A DNA stretch of 64,000 nt, taken from NCBI RefSeq assembly GCF_001902145.1, contig NZ_MRST01000018.1, forward strand, positions 162,645 to 226,644, in the 5' to 3' direction. Source of the stretch: Pseudomonas fluorescens. Its GTDB lineage: Bacteria > Pseudomonadota > Gammaproteobacteria > Pseudomonadales > Pseudomonadaceae. This document shows, piece by piece, positions 18,689 through 28,200 of the stretch. The stretch's first letter is position 1. Every line of letters begins with the position of its first letter. A program made the position numbers and the translations under genes. The notes beneath the pieces were generated by a model. The model was not told the origin of the DNA, searched no databases, and saw nothing but the letters and a program-made list of their open reading frames with translations.

Positions 18689-18768
18689 GATTTGGGGGGT
18701 AAACCGGCAGGGATGCCGGTTTAGCCGCCCCGCGCCATGGATGGCGCGTGGCGGCGGCCCCCCAAATC
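18689..18768. other. Three-way-junction fold inside the repeat element
   Basis: An outer 11-bp stem (GATTTGGGGGG at 18689-18699, CCCCCCAAATC at 18758-18768) encloses two hairpins. The first has a 10-bp stem, TAAACCGGCA/TGCCGGTTTA (18700-18709 and 18714-18723), with a GGGA (GNRA-type) tetraloop. The second is a 14-bp stem at 18724-18755 with one internal mismatch, GCCGCC + CGCGCCAT against ATGGCGCG + GGCGGC. The pairing is perfect enough to be selected as RNA or as single-stranded DNA. Confidence 0.6.
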
Positions 18769-18831
18769 ACTGGCGGATTACGGGCACACCGAGCCTAAGC
18801 GAGGTGCCGAGTGGTGGGGCAAGAGCGTTTT

Positions 18832-18860
18832 GCTTACTTTTGCGCTGTTCAAAAGTGAGC
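18832..18860. other. Hairpin inside the repeat element
   Basis: GCTTACTTTTG (18832-18842) pairs with CAAAAGTGAGC (18850-18860) through 11 bp with one G-T pair and a 7-nt loop. It follows the Y-shaped fold and precedes a small CCGCC/GGCGG hairpin (18860-18874). Confidence 0.5.
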
Positions 18861-19194
18861 CGCCGTCAGGGCGGAACCCTAAGTGGCCGTTACCGCAGGA
18901 ATGGATATGTACTCGGTATAACCGTGTCGGCTGTCAGGCCGCCATCGCAGCGATGCGGCGACCCGACAAGCCAGCTCCCACAGTTTGATCGTGGCGTGTC
19001 AGGTAGATAAGCGTTGGCCGTCGGGGCCGTCGCGGGAGCAAGCTCCCTCGCCACAAGTTCGGCGTCATACCAAAGTTGTGTAGATACCTATGCTGCTAGA
19101 GGTCCTTGCACCCTCAGCAACAGTCTTTTGTCATCACTCCCATTGATAGCTCCCTAACAAAACCCCCATGCTAGAGGGCTGACTCCGCGCTTAT

Positions 19195-19209
19195 ATCATT
19201 CCGAATGAT
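19195..19209. promoter_or_regulatory. Palindrome upstream of mexE, candidate operator
   Basis: ATCATTC-C-GAATGAT is a perfect 7-bp dyad with a 1-nt centre, 85 bp before the mexE start. The position fits a regulator site for mexEF-oprN. It does not clearly match the published MexT nod-box, so the bound protein is unknown. Confidence 0.4.
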
Positions 19210-19294
19210 AGTTACCTTTGCTTCATTCGATTCGTGACCTAGCACCTCCCCGCGCATGATCCGCCCATCTCAAATACATTGGCGGATGCACTTC

Positions 19295-20536
19295 ATGGAA
19301 CAGTCACTCAAACATTTGCGCTTCCCTTTGGCGATATTGGCCGTGGTGGTGATGAGCGCGTGCGGCAAGACCCCGGAACAAGCGGCCGCCATGCCTCCTG
19401 CCAAGGTCAGCGTGGCCAAGGTGCTGGAACAACCGGTCAACGAGTGGGACGAGTTCACCGGGCGCCTTGAAGCGCCTGAAACCGTGCAGATTCGTCCGCG
19501 GGTGTCCGGGCAGATTGACCAGGTGGCGTTCACCGAAGGCGCGCTGGTGAAGAAAGGCGACCTGCTGTTCCAGATCGACCCTCGCCCATTCCAGGCCGAA
19601 GTGCGTCGCCTCGAAGCCCAACTTGCCCAGACCAAAGCCGCTGCCACCCGCAGTGAAAACGAAGCGCAACGTGGCGAGCGTCTGCGCCAGAGCAACGCGA
19701 TATCCGCCGAACTGGCCGACTCGCGCACCACCGCCGCCCAGGAAGCCCGTGCTGCCATGGCCGGGATCCAGGCGCAGTTGGACCTGGCCAGGCTGAACCT
19801 GAGTTTCACCCGCGTGACGTCGCCCATCAGTGGCCGCGTCAGCCGTGCCGAAATCACCGCCGGCAACCTGGTGACCGCCGATACCACTGCGCTCACCAGC
19901 GTGGTCTCCACCGACAAGGTCTACGCCTACTTCGACGCCGATGAGCGTGTATTCCTCAAGTACACCGCTCTGGCCCGGGAAGGCCGCCGTGGCGCAACCA
20001 CCCCGGTATACCTGGGCCTGTCCAACGAAACCGGCAACCCGCACCTGGGCCAGATGAACTTCGTCGACAACCAGGTCAACCCGGCCACCGGCACCATCCG
20101 TGGCCGTGCGGTGTTCGACAACAGCAAAGGCGAATACACCCCTGGCCTGTATGCGCGCTTGAAGCTGGTCGGCAGCGGTACCTATTCCGCCGTGTTGATC
20201 AACGACGAAGCCGTCGGCACCGACCTGGGCAAGAAATTCGTGCTGGTGATGGACGGCGACAAGCCGGCTTATCGCGCGGTGGAACTGGGGCCCAAAATCG
20301 AAGGCTTGCGTATCGTGCGCAGCGGCCTGACCAAGGACGACACCGTGATCGTCAAGGGCCTGCAGCGAGCACGCCCAGGCTCACCGGTCGCGCCGGAAAC
20401 CATCCCGATGGCCAGCAAGGAAACCCTCGCCGCCTTGGCCCAACAACGACAAGCGCTTGAAGCCAGCAACCTGGAGCAAGTGGCGCCGGAAAAACCCGCG
20501 CCCAAGCTCGCAAGCGTCGCGACTCCACGCGGTTAA
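19295..20536 (+). CDS. mexE: MexE-type RND efflux periplasmic adaptor (lipoprotein)
   Basis: A 413-residue membrane fusion protein. A lipoprotein signal (AILAVVVMSACG) places the acylated Cys at about residue 23. The lipoyl/hairpin region contains DEFTGRLEAPETVQIRPRVS, then NAISAELADSRTTAAQEARA and AEITAGNLVTADTTALTSVV. The beta-barrel part has DKVYAYFDADERVFLKY. The whole chain matches P. aeruginosa MexE closely, including the MEQS start, so ATG at 19295 is chosen over 19256. It couples MexF to OprN in a pump exporting chloramphenicol, quinolones, trimethoprim and quinolone-signal precursors in P. aeruginosa. Confidence 0.94.
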   Translation: MEQSLKHLRFPLAILAVVVMSACGKTPEQAAAMPPAKVSVAKVLEQPVNEWDEFTGRLEAPETVQIRPRVSGQIDQVAFTEGALVKKGDLLFQIDPRPFQAEVRRLEAQLAQTKAAATRSENEAQRGERLRQSNAISAELADSRTTAAQEARAAMAGIQAQLDLARLNLSFTRVTSPISGRVSRAEITAGNLVTADTTALTSVVSTDKVYAYFDADERVFLKYTALAREGRRGATTPVYLGLSNETGNPHLGQMNFVDNQVNPATGTIRGRAVFDNSKGEYTPGLYARLKLVGSGTYSAVLINDEAVGTDLGKKFVLVMDGDKPAYRAVELGPKIEGLRIVRSGLTKDDTVIVKGLQRARPGSPVAPETIPMASKETLAALAQQRQALEASNLEQVAPEKPAPKLASVATPRG

Positions 20537-20551
20537 GGGATACGACTCAAG

Positions 20552-23500
20552 ATGAATTTTTCCAAGTTCTTCATTTCACGGCCGATCTTCGCAGCGGTGC
20601 TGTCGCTGTTGATCCTGATCGCCGGCGCAATCTCGCTGTTCCAACTGCCGATCAGCGAATACCCGGAAGTGGTGCCGCCGACCGTGGTAGTGCGCGCCAA
20701 CTTCCCGGGCGCCAACCCCAAAGTCATCGGTGAAACCGTGGCCGCGCCGCTGGAGCAAGCCATCACCGGTGTCGAGAACATGCTGTACATGTCCTCGCAG
20801 TCCACCGCCGACGGCAAGCTGACCCTTACCATCACCTTCGCCCTGGGCACCGACCTGGACAACGCGCAGGTGCAGGTGCAAAACCGTGTGACACGCACCC
20901 AGCCCAAGCTGCCGGAGGAAGTGACGCGCATCGGTATTACCGTGGACAAGGCCTCCCCCGACCTGACCATGGTGGTGCACTTGACCTCCCCGGATCAGCG
21001 CTACGACATGTTGTACCTGTCCAACTACGCGATCCTCAATATCAAGGATGAGCTGGCCCGCCTTGGCGGCGTTGGTGACGTGCAGCTGTTCGGCATGGGC
21101 GACTACTCGTTGCGGGTCTGGCTCGACCCGAACAAAACCGCTTCGCGCAACCTAACGGCGACCGATGTGGTCACGGCGATCCGCGAGCAGAACCGCCAGG
21201 TGGCAGCCGGTGCCCTGGGCGCCCAACCTGCGCCGAGTGACACCAGCTTCCAGTTGTCGGTCAATACCCAAGGCCGCCTGGTCACCGAGGAAGAGTTCGA
21301 GAACATTGTGGTTCGCGCCGGTGCCAACGGTGAAATCACGCGCCTCAAAGACATCGCTCGGGTCGAGCTGGGCTCCAGCCAATACGCGCTGCGCTCGCTG
21401 ATCGATAACCAGCCTGCCGTTGCGATTCCGATTTTCCAGCGTCCCGGCTCCAATGCCATCGACATCTCCAACGATGTGCGCAGCAAGATGGCCGAGCTGA
21501 AAAAGAGCTTCCCAGCGGGCATGGATTACCGCATCGCCTATGACCCGACCATCTTTGTACGCGGTTCCATCGAAGCGGTGGTGCACACGCTGTTCGAAGC
21601 ACTGATCCTCGTGGTGCTGGTGGTGATCCTGTTCCTGCAGACCTGGCGCGCCTCGATCATCCCCTTGGTGGCGGTGCCGGTATCGTTGATCGGTACATTT
21701 GCGGTGATGCACCTGTTCGGGTTCTCACTCAATGCCCTGTCATTGTTCGGCCTGGTGTTGGCCATCGGTATCGTCGTGGACGACGCCATCGTGGTGGTGG
21801 AGAACGTCGAGCGTAATATCGAGCTGGGCCTGGAACCCTTCCCGGCGACCGAAAAAGCCATGAGTGAGGTGACCGGCCCGATCATCGCCACGGCGCTGGT
21901 GCTGTGTGCGGTGTTCATTCCGGCCGCCTTCATCAGCGGCTTGACCGGGCAGTTCTATAAGCAGTTCGCCTTGACCATCGCGATTTCAACCGTGATCTCG
22001 GCGTTCAACTCCCTGACCCTGTCCCCTGCCCTGGCCGCTGTGTTGCTGCGCGGTCACGACGCGCCGAAGGACCGTTTCTCGAAGTTCCTCGACAAGATCT
22101 TCGGTGGCTGGCTGTTCCGTCCCTTCAACCGCTTTTTCGAAAAAGCCAGCCATGGCTATGTAGGCACCGTACGCCGAGTGATTCGCGGCAGCGGTATCGC
22201 CTTGTTCGTATACGCTGGCTTGATGGTGCTGACGTTCTTCGGCTTTGCCCACACGCCGACCGGTTTCGTACCGGCCCAGGACAAGCAATACCTGGTGGCC
22301 TTCGCTCAACTGCCCGACGCCGCGAGCCTGGACCGCACCGAAAACGTGATGAAGCGCATGTCGGAGATCGCCCTGAAACAACCCGGCGTGGAAGCTGCGA
22401 TTGCCTTCCCGGGCCTGTCGATCAACGGGTTCACCAACAGCCCGAACAGCGGCATCGTGTTCGTGACCTTGAAGCCCTTTGACGAGCGTAAAGACCCGAG
22501 CATGTCCGCCGGGGCAATTGCCGGTGCACTGAACGGCCAATACGCCAATATCGAAGAAGCCTACATGGCGATCTTCCCGCCGCCGCCGGTACAAGGCCTG
22601 GGCACCATCGGCGGCTTCCGACTGCAGATCGAAGACCGTGGCAACCTCGGCTATGACGAGCTGTATAAAGAAGTGCAGAACGTGATTGCCAAGAGTCACA
22701 GCGTGCCTGAACTGTTCGGCCTGTTCACCAGCTACACCGTGAACGTGCCGCAAGTCGACGCCGCCATCGACCGCGAAAAAGCCAAGACCCACGGCGTGGC
22801 GATCAGCGACATCTTCGACACCCTGCAGGTCTACCTGGGCTCGTTGTATGCCAACGACTTCAACCGCTTCGGGCGTACCTACCAGGTCAACGTGCAGGCC
22901 GAGCAACAGTTCCGCCAGGACTCCGACCAGATCGGCCAGTTGAAAGTACGCAACAACAAAGGCGAGATGATCCCGCTGGCGACCTTTATCAAGGTCAGCG
23001 ACACCTCGGGCCCGGATCGCGTGATGCACTACAACGGCTTCATCACCGCAGAAATCAACGGCAACGCCGCACCGGGCTACAGCTCTGGCCAGGCCCAGGC
23101 CGCGATTGAAAAACTGCTCAAGGATGAACTGCCCAACGGCATGACCTACGAGTGGACCGACCTGACGTATCAGCAAATCCTCTCGGGCAATACCGCGCTG
23201 TTCGTGTTCCCGCTCTGCGTGCTGCTGGCGTTCCTGGTACTCGCCGCCCAATACGAAAGCTGGAGCCTGCCACTGGCGGTAATCCTGATCGTACCGATGA
23301 CGCTGCTGTCAGCCATTACCGGGGTGATCATCTCGGGCGGCGACAACAACATCTTCACCCAGATCGGCCTGATCGTACTGGTGGGCCTGGCGTGCAAGAA
23401 CGCGATTCTGATCGTCGAGTTCGCCAAGGATAAACAGCAGGAAGGCCTCGACCCGCTCGCCGCGGTACTGGAAGCCTGCCGCCTGCGTCTGCGGCCGATC

Positions 23501-23731
23501 CTGATGACCTCCTTCGCGTTCATCATGGGTGTGGTGCCACTGGTGCTCTCCAGCGGTGCCGGTGCCGAGATGCGCCATGCCATGGGCGTGGCGGTGTTCT
23601 CCGGGATGATCGGTGTGACCTTCTTCGGTCTGTTGCTGACACCAGTGTTCTACGTACTGATCCGTCGCTATGTCGAGCGCAGTGAAGCGCGCAAAGCGGC
23701 CAAGGCCTTGAAGCTGGAGACACAGCAATGA
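20552..23731 (+). CDS. mexF: MexF-type RND efflux transporter
   Basis: A 1059-residue RND pump of normal length with 12 membrane helices. The family features ISRPIFAAVLSLLILIAG at the start, GLVLAIGIVVDDAIVVVENV (helix 4 proton-relay Asp pair) and GLACKNAILIVEFAKD (helix 10 Lys) are all present. Identity to P. aeruginosa MexF is obvious by eye along the chain. The gene lies 15 bp after mexE and overlaps oprN by 4 bp. Confidence 0.95.
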   Translation: MNFSKFFISRPIFAAVLSLLILIAGAISLFQLPISEYPEVVPPTVVVRANFPGANPKVIGETVAAPLEQAITGVENMLYMSSQSTADGKLTLTITFALGTDLDNAQVQVQNRVTRTQPKLPEEVTRIGITVDKASPDLTMVVHLTSPDQRYDMLYLSNYAILNIKDELARLGGVGDVQLFGMGDYSLRVWLDPNKTASRNLTATDVVTAIREQNRQVAAGALGAQPAPSDTSFQLSVNTQGRLVTEEEFENIVVRAGANGEITRLKDIARVELGSSQYALRSLIDNQPAVAIPIFQRPGSNAIDISNDVRSKMAELKKSFPAGMDYRIAYDPTIFVRGSIEAVVHTLFEALILVVLVVILFLQTWRASIIPLVAVPVSLIGTFAVMHLFGFSLNALSLFGLVLAIGIVVDDAIVVVENVERNIELGLEPFPATEKAMSEVTGPIIATALVLCAVFIPAAFISGLTGQFYKQFALTIAISTVISAFNSLTLSPALAAVLLRGHDAPKDRFSKFLDKIFGGWLFRPFNRFFEKASHGYVGTVRRVIRGSGIALFVYAGLMVLTFFGFAHTPTGFVPAQDKQYLVAFAQLPDAASLDRTENVMKRMSEIALKQPGVEAAIAFPGLSINGFTNSPNSGIVFVTLKPFDERKDPSMSAGAIAGALNGQYANIEEAYMAIFPPPPVQGLGTIGGFRLQIEDRGNLGYDELYKEVQNVIAKSHSVPELFGLFTSYTVNVPQVDAAIDREKAKTHGVAISDIFDTLQVYLGSLYANDFNRFGRTYQVNVQAEQQFRQDSDQIGQLKVRNNKGEMIPLATFIKVSDTSGPDRVMHYNGFITAEINGNAAPGYSSGQAQAAIEKLLKDELPNGMTYEWTDLTYQQILSGNTALFVFPLCVLLAFLVLAAQYESWSLPLAVILIVPMTLLSAITGVIISGGDNNIFTQIGLIVLVGLACKNAILIVEFAKDKQQEGLDPLAAVLEACRLRLRPILMTSFAFIMGVVPLVLSSGAGAEMRHAMGVAVFSGMIGVTFFGLLLTPVFYVLIRRYVERSEARKAAKALKLETQQ

Positions 23732-25143
23732 GTGTGAAAGTATTCCTGCCGAGCCTGTTGGTGCTGGCGCTCGCCGCCTGCGCCGTAGGCCCGGACTACA
23801 AGACCCAGCAACTGGAGGCGGCCAATATCACGGCCGCCGCCGACACCAAGAGCTACGACCATGCCAAATACGAAGGTATCTGGTGGCAGCAGTTCGAGGA
23901 TCCGACCCTCAACCAACTGGTCACCCAGTCCCTGAGCGGCAACCGTGACCTGCGCGTAGCCTTTGCCCGCCTGCGGGCGGCACGGGCCATCCGTGATGAT
24001 GCGGCCAACGACATCATGCCGGTGGTCACCTCCCGCGCCAGCAGCGATGTGGGCAAGGGCCAGATTCCCGGCCAGACCACCAGACGCGTCAACAGCGAGC
24101 GCTACGACCTGGGCCTGGACATGGCCTGGGAAGTGGATTTGTTCGGGCGCATCCGCCGCAACCTGGAAGCCAGCGACGCCGACCAACAGGTGGCCGAAGC
24201 CGACCTGTACCAACTGCAAGTCACCATGATTGCCGAGTTGGTAGATGCCTACGGCCAACTGCGCGGGGCGCAACTGCGTGAACGCATCGCCCTCGACAAC
24301 CTGAAGAACCAGCAGGAATCTCGCACCATCACCGTCAGCCTGCGCGATGCCGGCGTGGGCGATCAGCTCGACGTGGAACGTGCCGACGCGCGCCTGGCGG
24401 CGGTGGAAGCCAGCGTGCCGCAACTGCAGGCCGAACAAGTGCGCGAGCGCAACCGCATCGCCACCCTCCTCGGCCAGCGCCCGGACAAGCTGAGCGTTGA
24501 CCTGAGCCCCAAAGACCTGCCGGCAATCGCCAAGGCGTTGCCGATTGGCGACCCGGGCCAACTGCTGCAACGACGCCCGGACATCCTCAGCGCCGAACGC
24601 AAACTGGCCGCCGCCACCGCACGTATCGGCGTGGCCAAGGCCGACCTGTTCCCACGGGTGAGCCTCAGCGGTTTCCTCGGCTTCACCGCCGGGCGCGGCT
24701 CGCAGATCGGCTCGGCCGCAGCGAATGCCTGGTCCCTGGGCCCGAGCATTACCTGGGCCGCGTTCGATCTGGGCAGCGTGCGTGCGCGGTTGCGCGGTGC
24801 GAATGCCGAGGCCGACGGCGCCCTGGCAACCTACGAGCAGCAAGTGCTGCTGGCCCTGGAAGAGTCCGAGAATGCCTTCAGCGACTACGGCAAGCGCCAG
24901 CAACGTTTGGTCTCGCTGATCCGCCAAAGCGAATCCAGCCGCGCCGCCGCCGACCTCGCGGCGATCCGCTACCGCGAAGGCACCGTGGACTTCCTGGTGC
25001 TGCTCGACGCCCAGCGCGAACGCCTGGCCGCCGAAGATTCCCAGGCGCAGGCCGAAGTGGACCTGTATCGCGGGATAGTGGCGATCTACAAGGCGCTGGG
25101 TGGTGGCTGGCAGCCGGATACGGTGGTTGCCAGCAGCAAGTGA
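23728..25143 (+). CDS. oprN: OprN-type outer-membrane efflux channel (NodT/OprM family lipoprotein)
   Basis: A 471-residue outer-membrane factor. The lipoprotein signal LLVLALAACAVGPDY places the acylated Cys at about 18. Two TolC-type repeats are visible (AFARLRAARAIRDDAANDIM, LDMAWEVDLFGRIRRNLEAS and RRPDILSAERKLAAATARIG). The ATG overlaps the mexF stop (ATGA), so all three pump parts are translated from one mRNA. A terminator follows at 25185. Confidence 0.93.
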   Translation: MSVKVFLPSLLVLALAACAVGPDYKTQQLEAANITAAADTKSYDHAKYEGIWWQQFEDPTLNQLVTQSLSGNRDLRVAFARLRAARAIRDDAANDIMPVVTSRASSDVGKGQIPGQTTRRVNSERYDLGLDMAWEVDLFGRIRRNLEASDADQQVAEADLYQLQVTMIAELVDAYGQLRGAQLRERIALDNLKNQQESRTITVSLRDAGVGDQLDVERADARLAAVEASVPQLQAEQVRERNRIATLLGQRPDKLSVDLSPKDLPAIAKALPIGDPGQLLQRRPDILSAERKLAAATARIGVAKADLFPRVSLSGFLGFTAGRGSQIGSAAANAWSLGPSITWAAFDLGSVRARLRGANAEADGALATYEQQVLLALEESENAFSDYGKRQQRLVSLIRQSESSRAAADLAAIRYREGTVDFLVLLDAQRERLAAEDSQAQAEVDLYRGIVAIYKALGGGWQPDTVVASSK

Positions 25144-25184
25144 GGTAAAGAGCTCCTTTGGTTGGTCGCATCCAGCCAATTTTT

Positions 25185-25219
25185 AGCCCTGCGGTCCATT
25201 CGGTCGCGGGGCTTTTTTT
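25185..25219 (+). terminator. Rho-independent terminator of mexEF-oprN
   Basis: AGCCCTGCG (25185-25193) pairs with CGCGGGGCT (25205-25213) with one G-U pair, followed by a run of seven T. It lies 42 bp after the oprN stop. Confidence 0.85.
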
Positions 25220-25282
25220 GCCCTGCCATTAGCGGATCAATCAATGGTGCCGCCCTTGTGGTTCATTCAAACAGAACTTTTT

Positions 25283-28200
25283 TCATAACACCAAGTGCTC
25301 TTGCACATAGGCCTTGAACGCCTGGTCACGTGCCGCCTGATGCGTGGGCGCTCGCTCGGGAAGCACGGTACCGGGAGGCTGCTGCATTAATCGATAAACT
25401 CCGATCAGCTTCCTGGAGCCCTGCTCCATCGCGTAGATCAACCCTGGCGCGGGGGCGCGCGCAGAGCGTTTGCTGACGATTTTTATGGGTACCTGATCGG
25501 TGATCGGTGATGCCCCAAAAGCCGCCTGCGCGGCTTCAATCATCGCGCGGTTCTGCTTGAACAAGTTGGGGTCCGTCTTGAGCTGAGACAGCAGGGCAAC
25601 ACTGGTCATCGTGGATTCCGCGTTGAGACTGCCGGCGCGCGAGCCAAACATGTTGACGCCCGTCTTGCTCACCAGGTCTGGCGCATCGTCACCTGGATGG
25701 ACCAACACTTCAGGGTCGGTATGCCCTTTGGCCAGGTTCAGCAGGCCTGCCGCATTTTCTTCGTTTTTTCTCAACCGCGTGAGGTAGGCGAAATCAAGCG
25801 TACCTTGGCTCACAGGGCCTGGCAGGTGGTCCAGTTCATGAATCAATGCGTTGCTCATAGCGCCTTCGTGGGAGCCGAAATGCTGGTAATAGCGCTTGGC
25901 ACCATCGATGTTGACCTCCATGAATTTCCCCGTCTTATCGACCTTGAAATCTTCAGGGATGACCTGCGCAACCCATCGATGGTCCTGGGAGCGCATGAAC
26001 TTTACGTTTCTGGCAGTCAGCGCTTGAGCGTTGGTCTTGAGCCGTGAAAGGCGGGAGGTCATCAGTTTTCGTGCCTGAACAGGTGACATGCCCTGAAAGC
26101 TCTTGAGCACAAAGTCCACGTCTTCAGTCAGCGCAGGGTCTGCTATCGCTTTAAGTGCATCGTCCACCTTGGACACCATCAGCGGCTGCGAACGCTCGAT
26201 GAGCTCCTTGACCTCTGCGCGTGTGGCTCTCGGCCCAGGCTTGACCTTGCCTTCGTTCGGTTGCGTCGCCACCGGGCGCTCTTCCTGCGGCCTTTCTGTG
26301 CTTTTGAGCGAGTCGCGGCGCATTTGCCGAACGCGCCCGACCCGTTGTTCTTCGAGTTGCGCTTTCCAAGCGTCGCGCACCACGCCTTGGGACTTTCCAA
26401 GCCGAAACAGGCGGCCGCTTCCTACCCACTTGGCGGCTTTGAGCAGAGGTTCAGAGAGGCCGGCGAATGGATTGAGCAAACTGTTGGTCATTGTCCCCAC
26501 CGCCCGGGTAGCCGCCGCCAATCTGGAAAAGCCGGTTTGCGCCTGATTGAACGCTGCCGCCCCCTCTGCTGCAGCGCCTGCGACGACAGCAATGGCTGCC
26601 GCAACGTCGGTGGCGCACCCTGTCAACGCCCCCAGGTCTTTTTTGACGTGCCCGGACACAATGTCGTCGTAGCAAGCCTTGAAGGGAATCAGTGTATTTA
26701 TAAGGGTTTTACTGACCCGTTTGACCCGATCATAGAAACGCTCCGAGGCCGTTTGCCCCATCGCGGTAGTGAGGAGTTGTTCGGGATCCAGCACCAGATT
26801 GCGTCGTGCTACGTAGTCAGCAATCGCATTGGCCCGCTCCGAAAAAAAACCAAGTGGTGCTAGCGTTTGTGAAGATGTCGCCGCCGGCAGTGTTTCGCGC
26901 AATGCCCTGATCTGTACCTCGGATGCCCCCGCCCGTGGACCGTCCACGTGGGACTTCATACGGGTCACCCACAACCGCGGGACCATTGCCTCGCCGTTGG
27001 CCAGCATCGCCATGAAGTCGTGCCGTTCGACATAGGTCCCGCTCATGGGGAAAAACTCATAACACTTGGCATCTTTGCCCTGCCCGACGCTGATCAGGAA
27101 GCCATAACGCCCCCTCACCGCTTGGAGTTGCTCATCCGCTTCCGTTATGCGAGTGCCTGCGCCATTAATGGACTCGGTCTCGACTTGATAAAAGGTCAGC
27201 TCCTGAGTGGCCAGTGCCTGCCTGTCCGCGTAGGGCATTTTGCTGAGAATGTCTTTCAGGCCCGTGGAGACGGCCTTTTGAAAACGCTCGGTATCACCTT
27301 TGACAGCCTGGGCAAGGGACTGCCCGGCATGTTTCAACCTCGTGAAGTGCACCCGCAGGGAAGCCAGCCTGGGATCATATTCATCTTTGAACAGCGTGGC
27401 GCCAGTCACGCCCTCAAGCCTGGTCGAGCCAAATTCACCGTACTTGAGATTGCCGCTCATGTGCAGGTCAACCAGGCTTTCCTTGAAGCCGATAGTGCGC
27501 TGTACCCGGGGTAACCCGGGCCCCAAGCTGATATTGGGCAGCAGCCAGGGCAACCGGTACTTCACGGTATGCTTCGGTTCGTTCAGATCGTGCCCGGGAA
27601 GCACGCGTTCGAGGTCAGACTGCGACCGCGCTCGCCGGTCTTTTATCGGGGTGCTCAGTGTTACAAGGGCCTGATGAGAGCTCTCGATATAATCGTTGTA
27701 TTTTGTCGCCGCGACTTGCAGGTCTTGGGGGGTGTACTGATCGTCAGATCGCCGAGCAATGACCCCGTGCATCGTTGCCCAATCAAGCAGCGGTTCTGTT
27801 TCGATAGCATGAAACAACACCGCTTGCTCCGGCGTCTGGGCCTGGAGGATGGCACGCTCCAGCACCTGGTCATAGGTGAGGGTGCGGCTGGAGCCCTCTG
27901 CTGACTCCTCCAGCAATGCGACAGTTTTCCTGAGTACCACCCAGGCAGGAGAGCCGATGCGCAACGTATCCGGCGTGTCTGGCAGCACAAACTCTGGAGC
28001 GACACTGGCCAGCATGATATGCACAGTGGCATCCACCGCCTCGGGCCGCACGCCCCTATTGCGAACCAGATGTGCCTTCAAGTCACCCTTGACGTCTGCC
28101 AGGGTACGCCCGGCGTTAGCCAGTGAGTACAGGTCATAACCTGCGATATGGTTTCTACGCTGCCCCAGCTCGGGGTCAATGCTCAACATCAGGGCAGTCA

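Larger units (their letters stand above)
18573..19094. repeat. Structured interspersed element bounded by 21-bp inverted repeats
   Basis: This 522-bp gene-free stretch starts with a 21-bp repeat (18573-18593, beginning AGCATAGGTATCTACACAAC) and ends with its exact reverse complement (19074-19094). Inside it is packed with stem-loops: a Y-shaped fold at 18689-18768, a hairpin at 18832-18860 and another at 18860-18874. REP-like fragments (GCCAGCTCCCACAG near 18970 and GCGGGAGCAAGCTCCCTCGC near 19032) lie near its end. No convincing protein is encoded. It looks like a non-autonomous mobile or composite repeat element. From memory, similar sequence recurs in P. fluorescens-group genomes; that was not checked. 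Confidence 0.7.

Noticed and set aside
18618..19010. A 130-codon open frame inside the repeat element
   Set aside because: It runs through the hairpins of a non-coding structured repeat, with no ribosome-binding site and arginine/glycine-rich composition.
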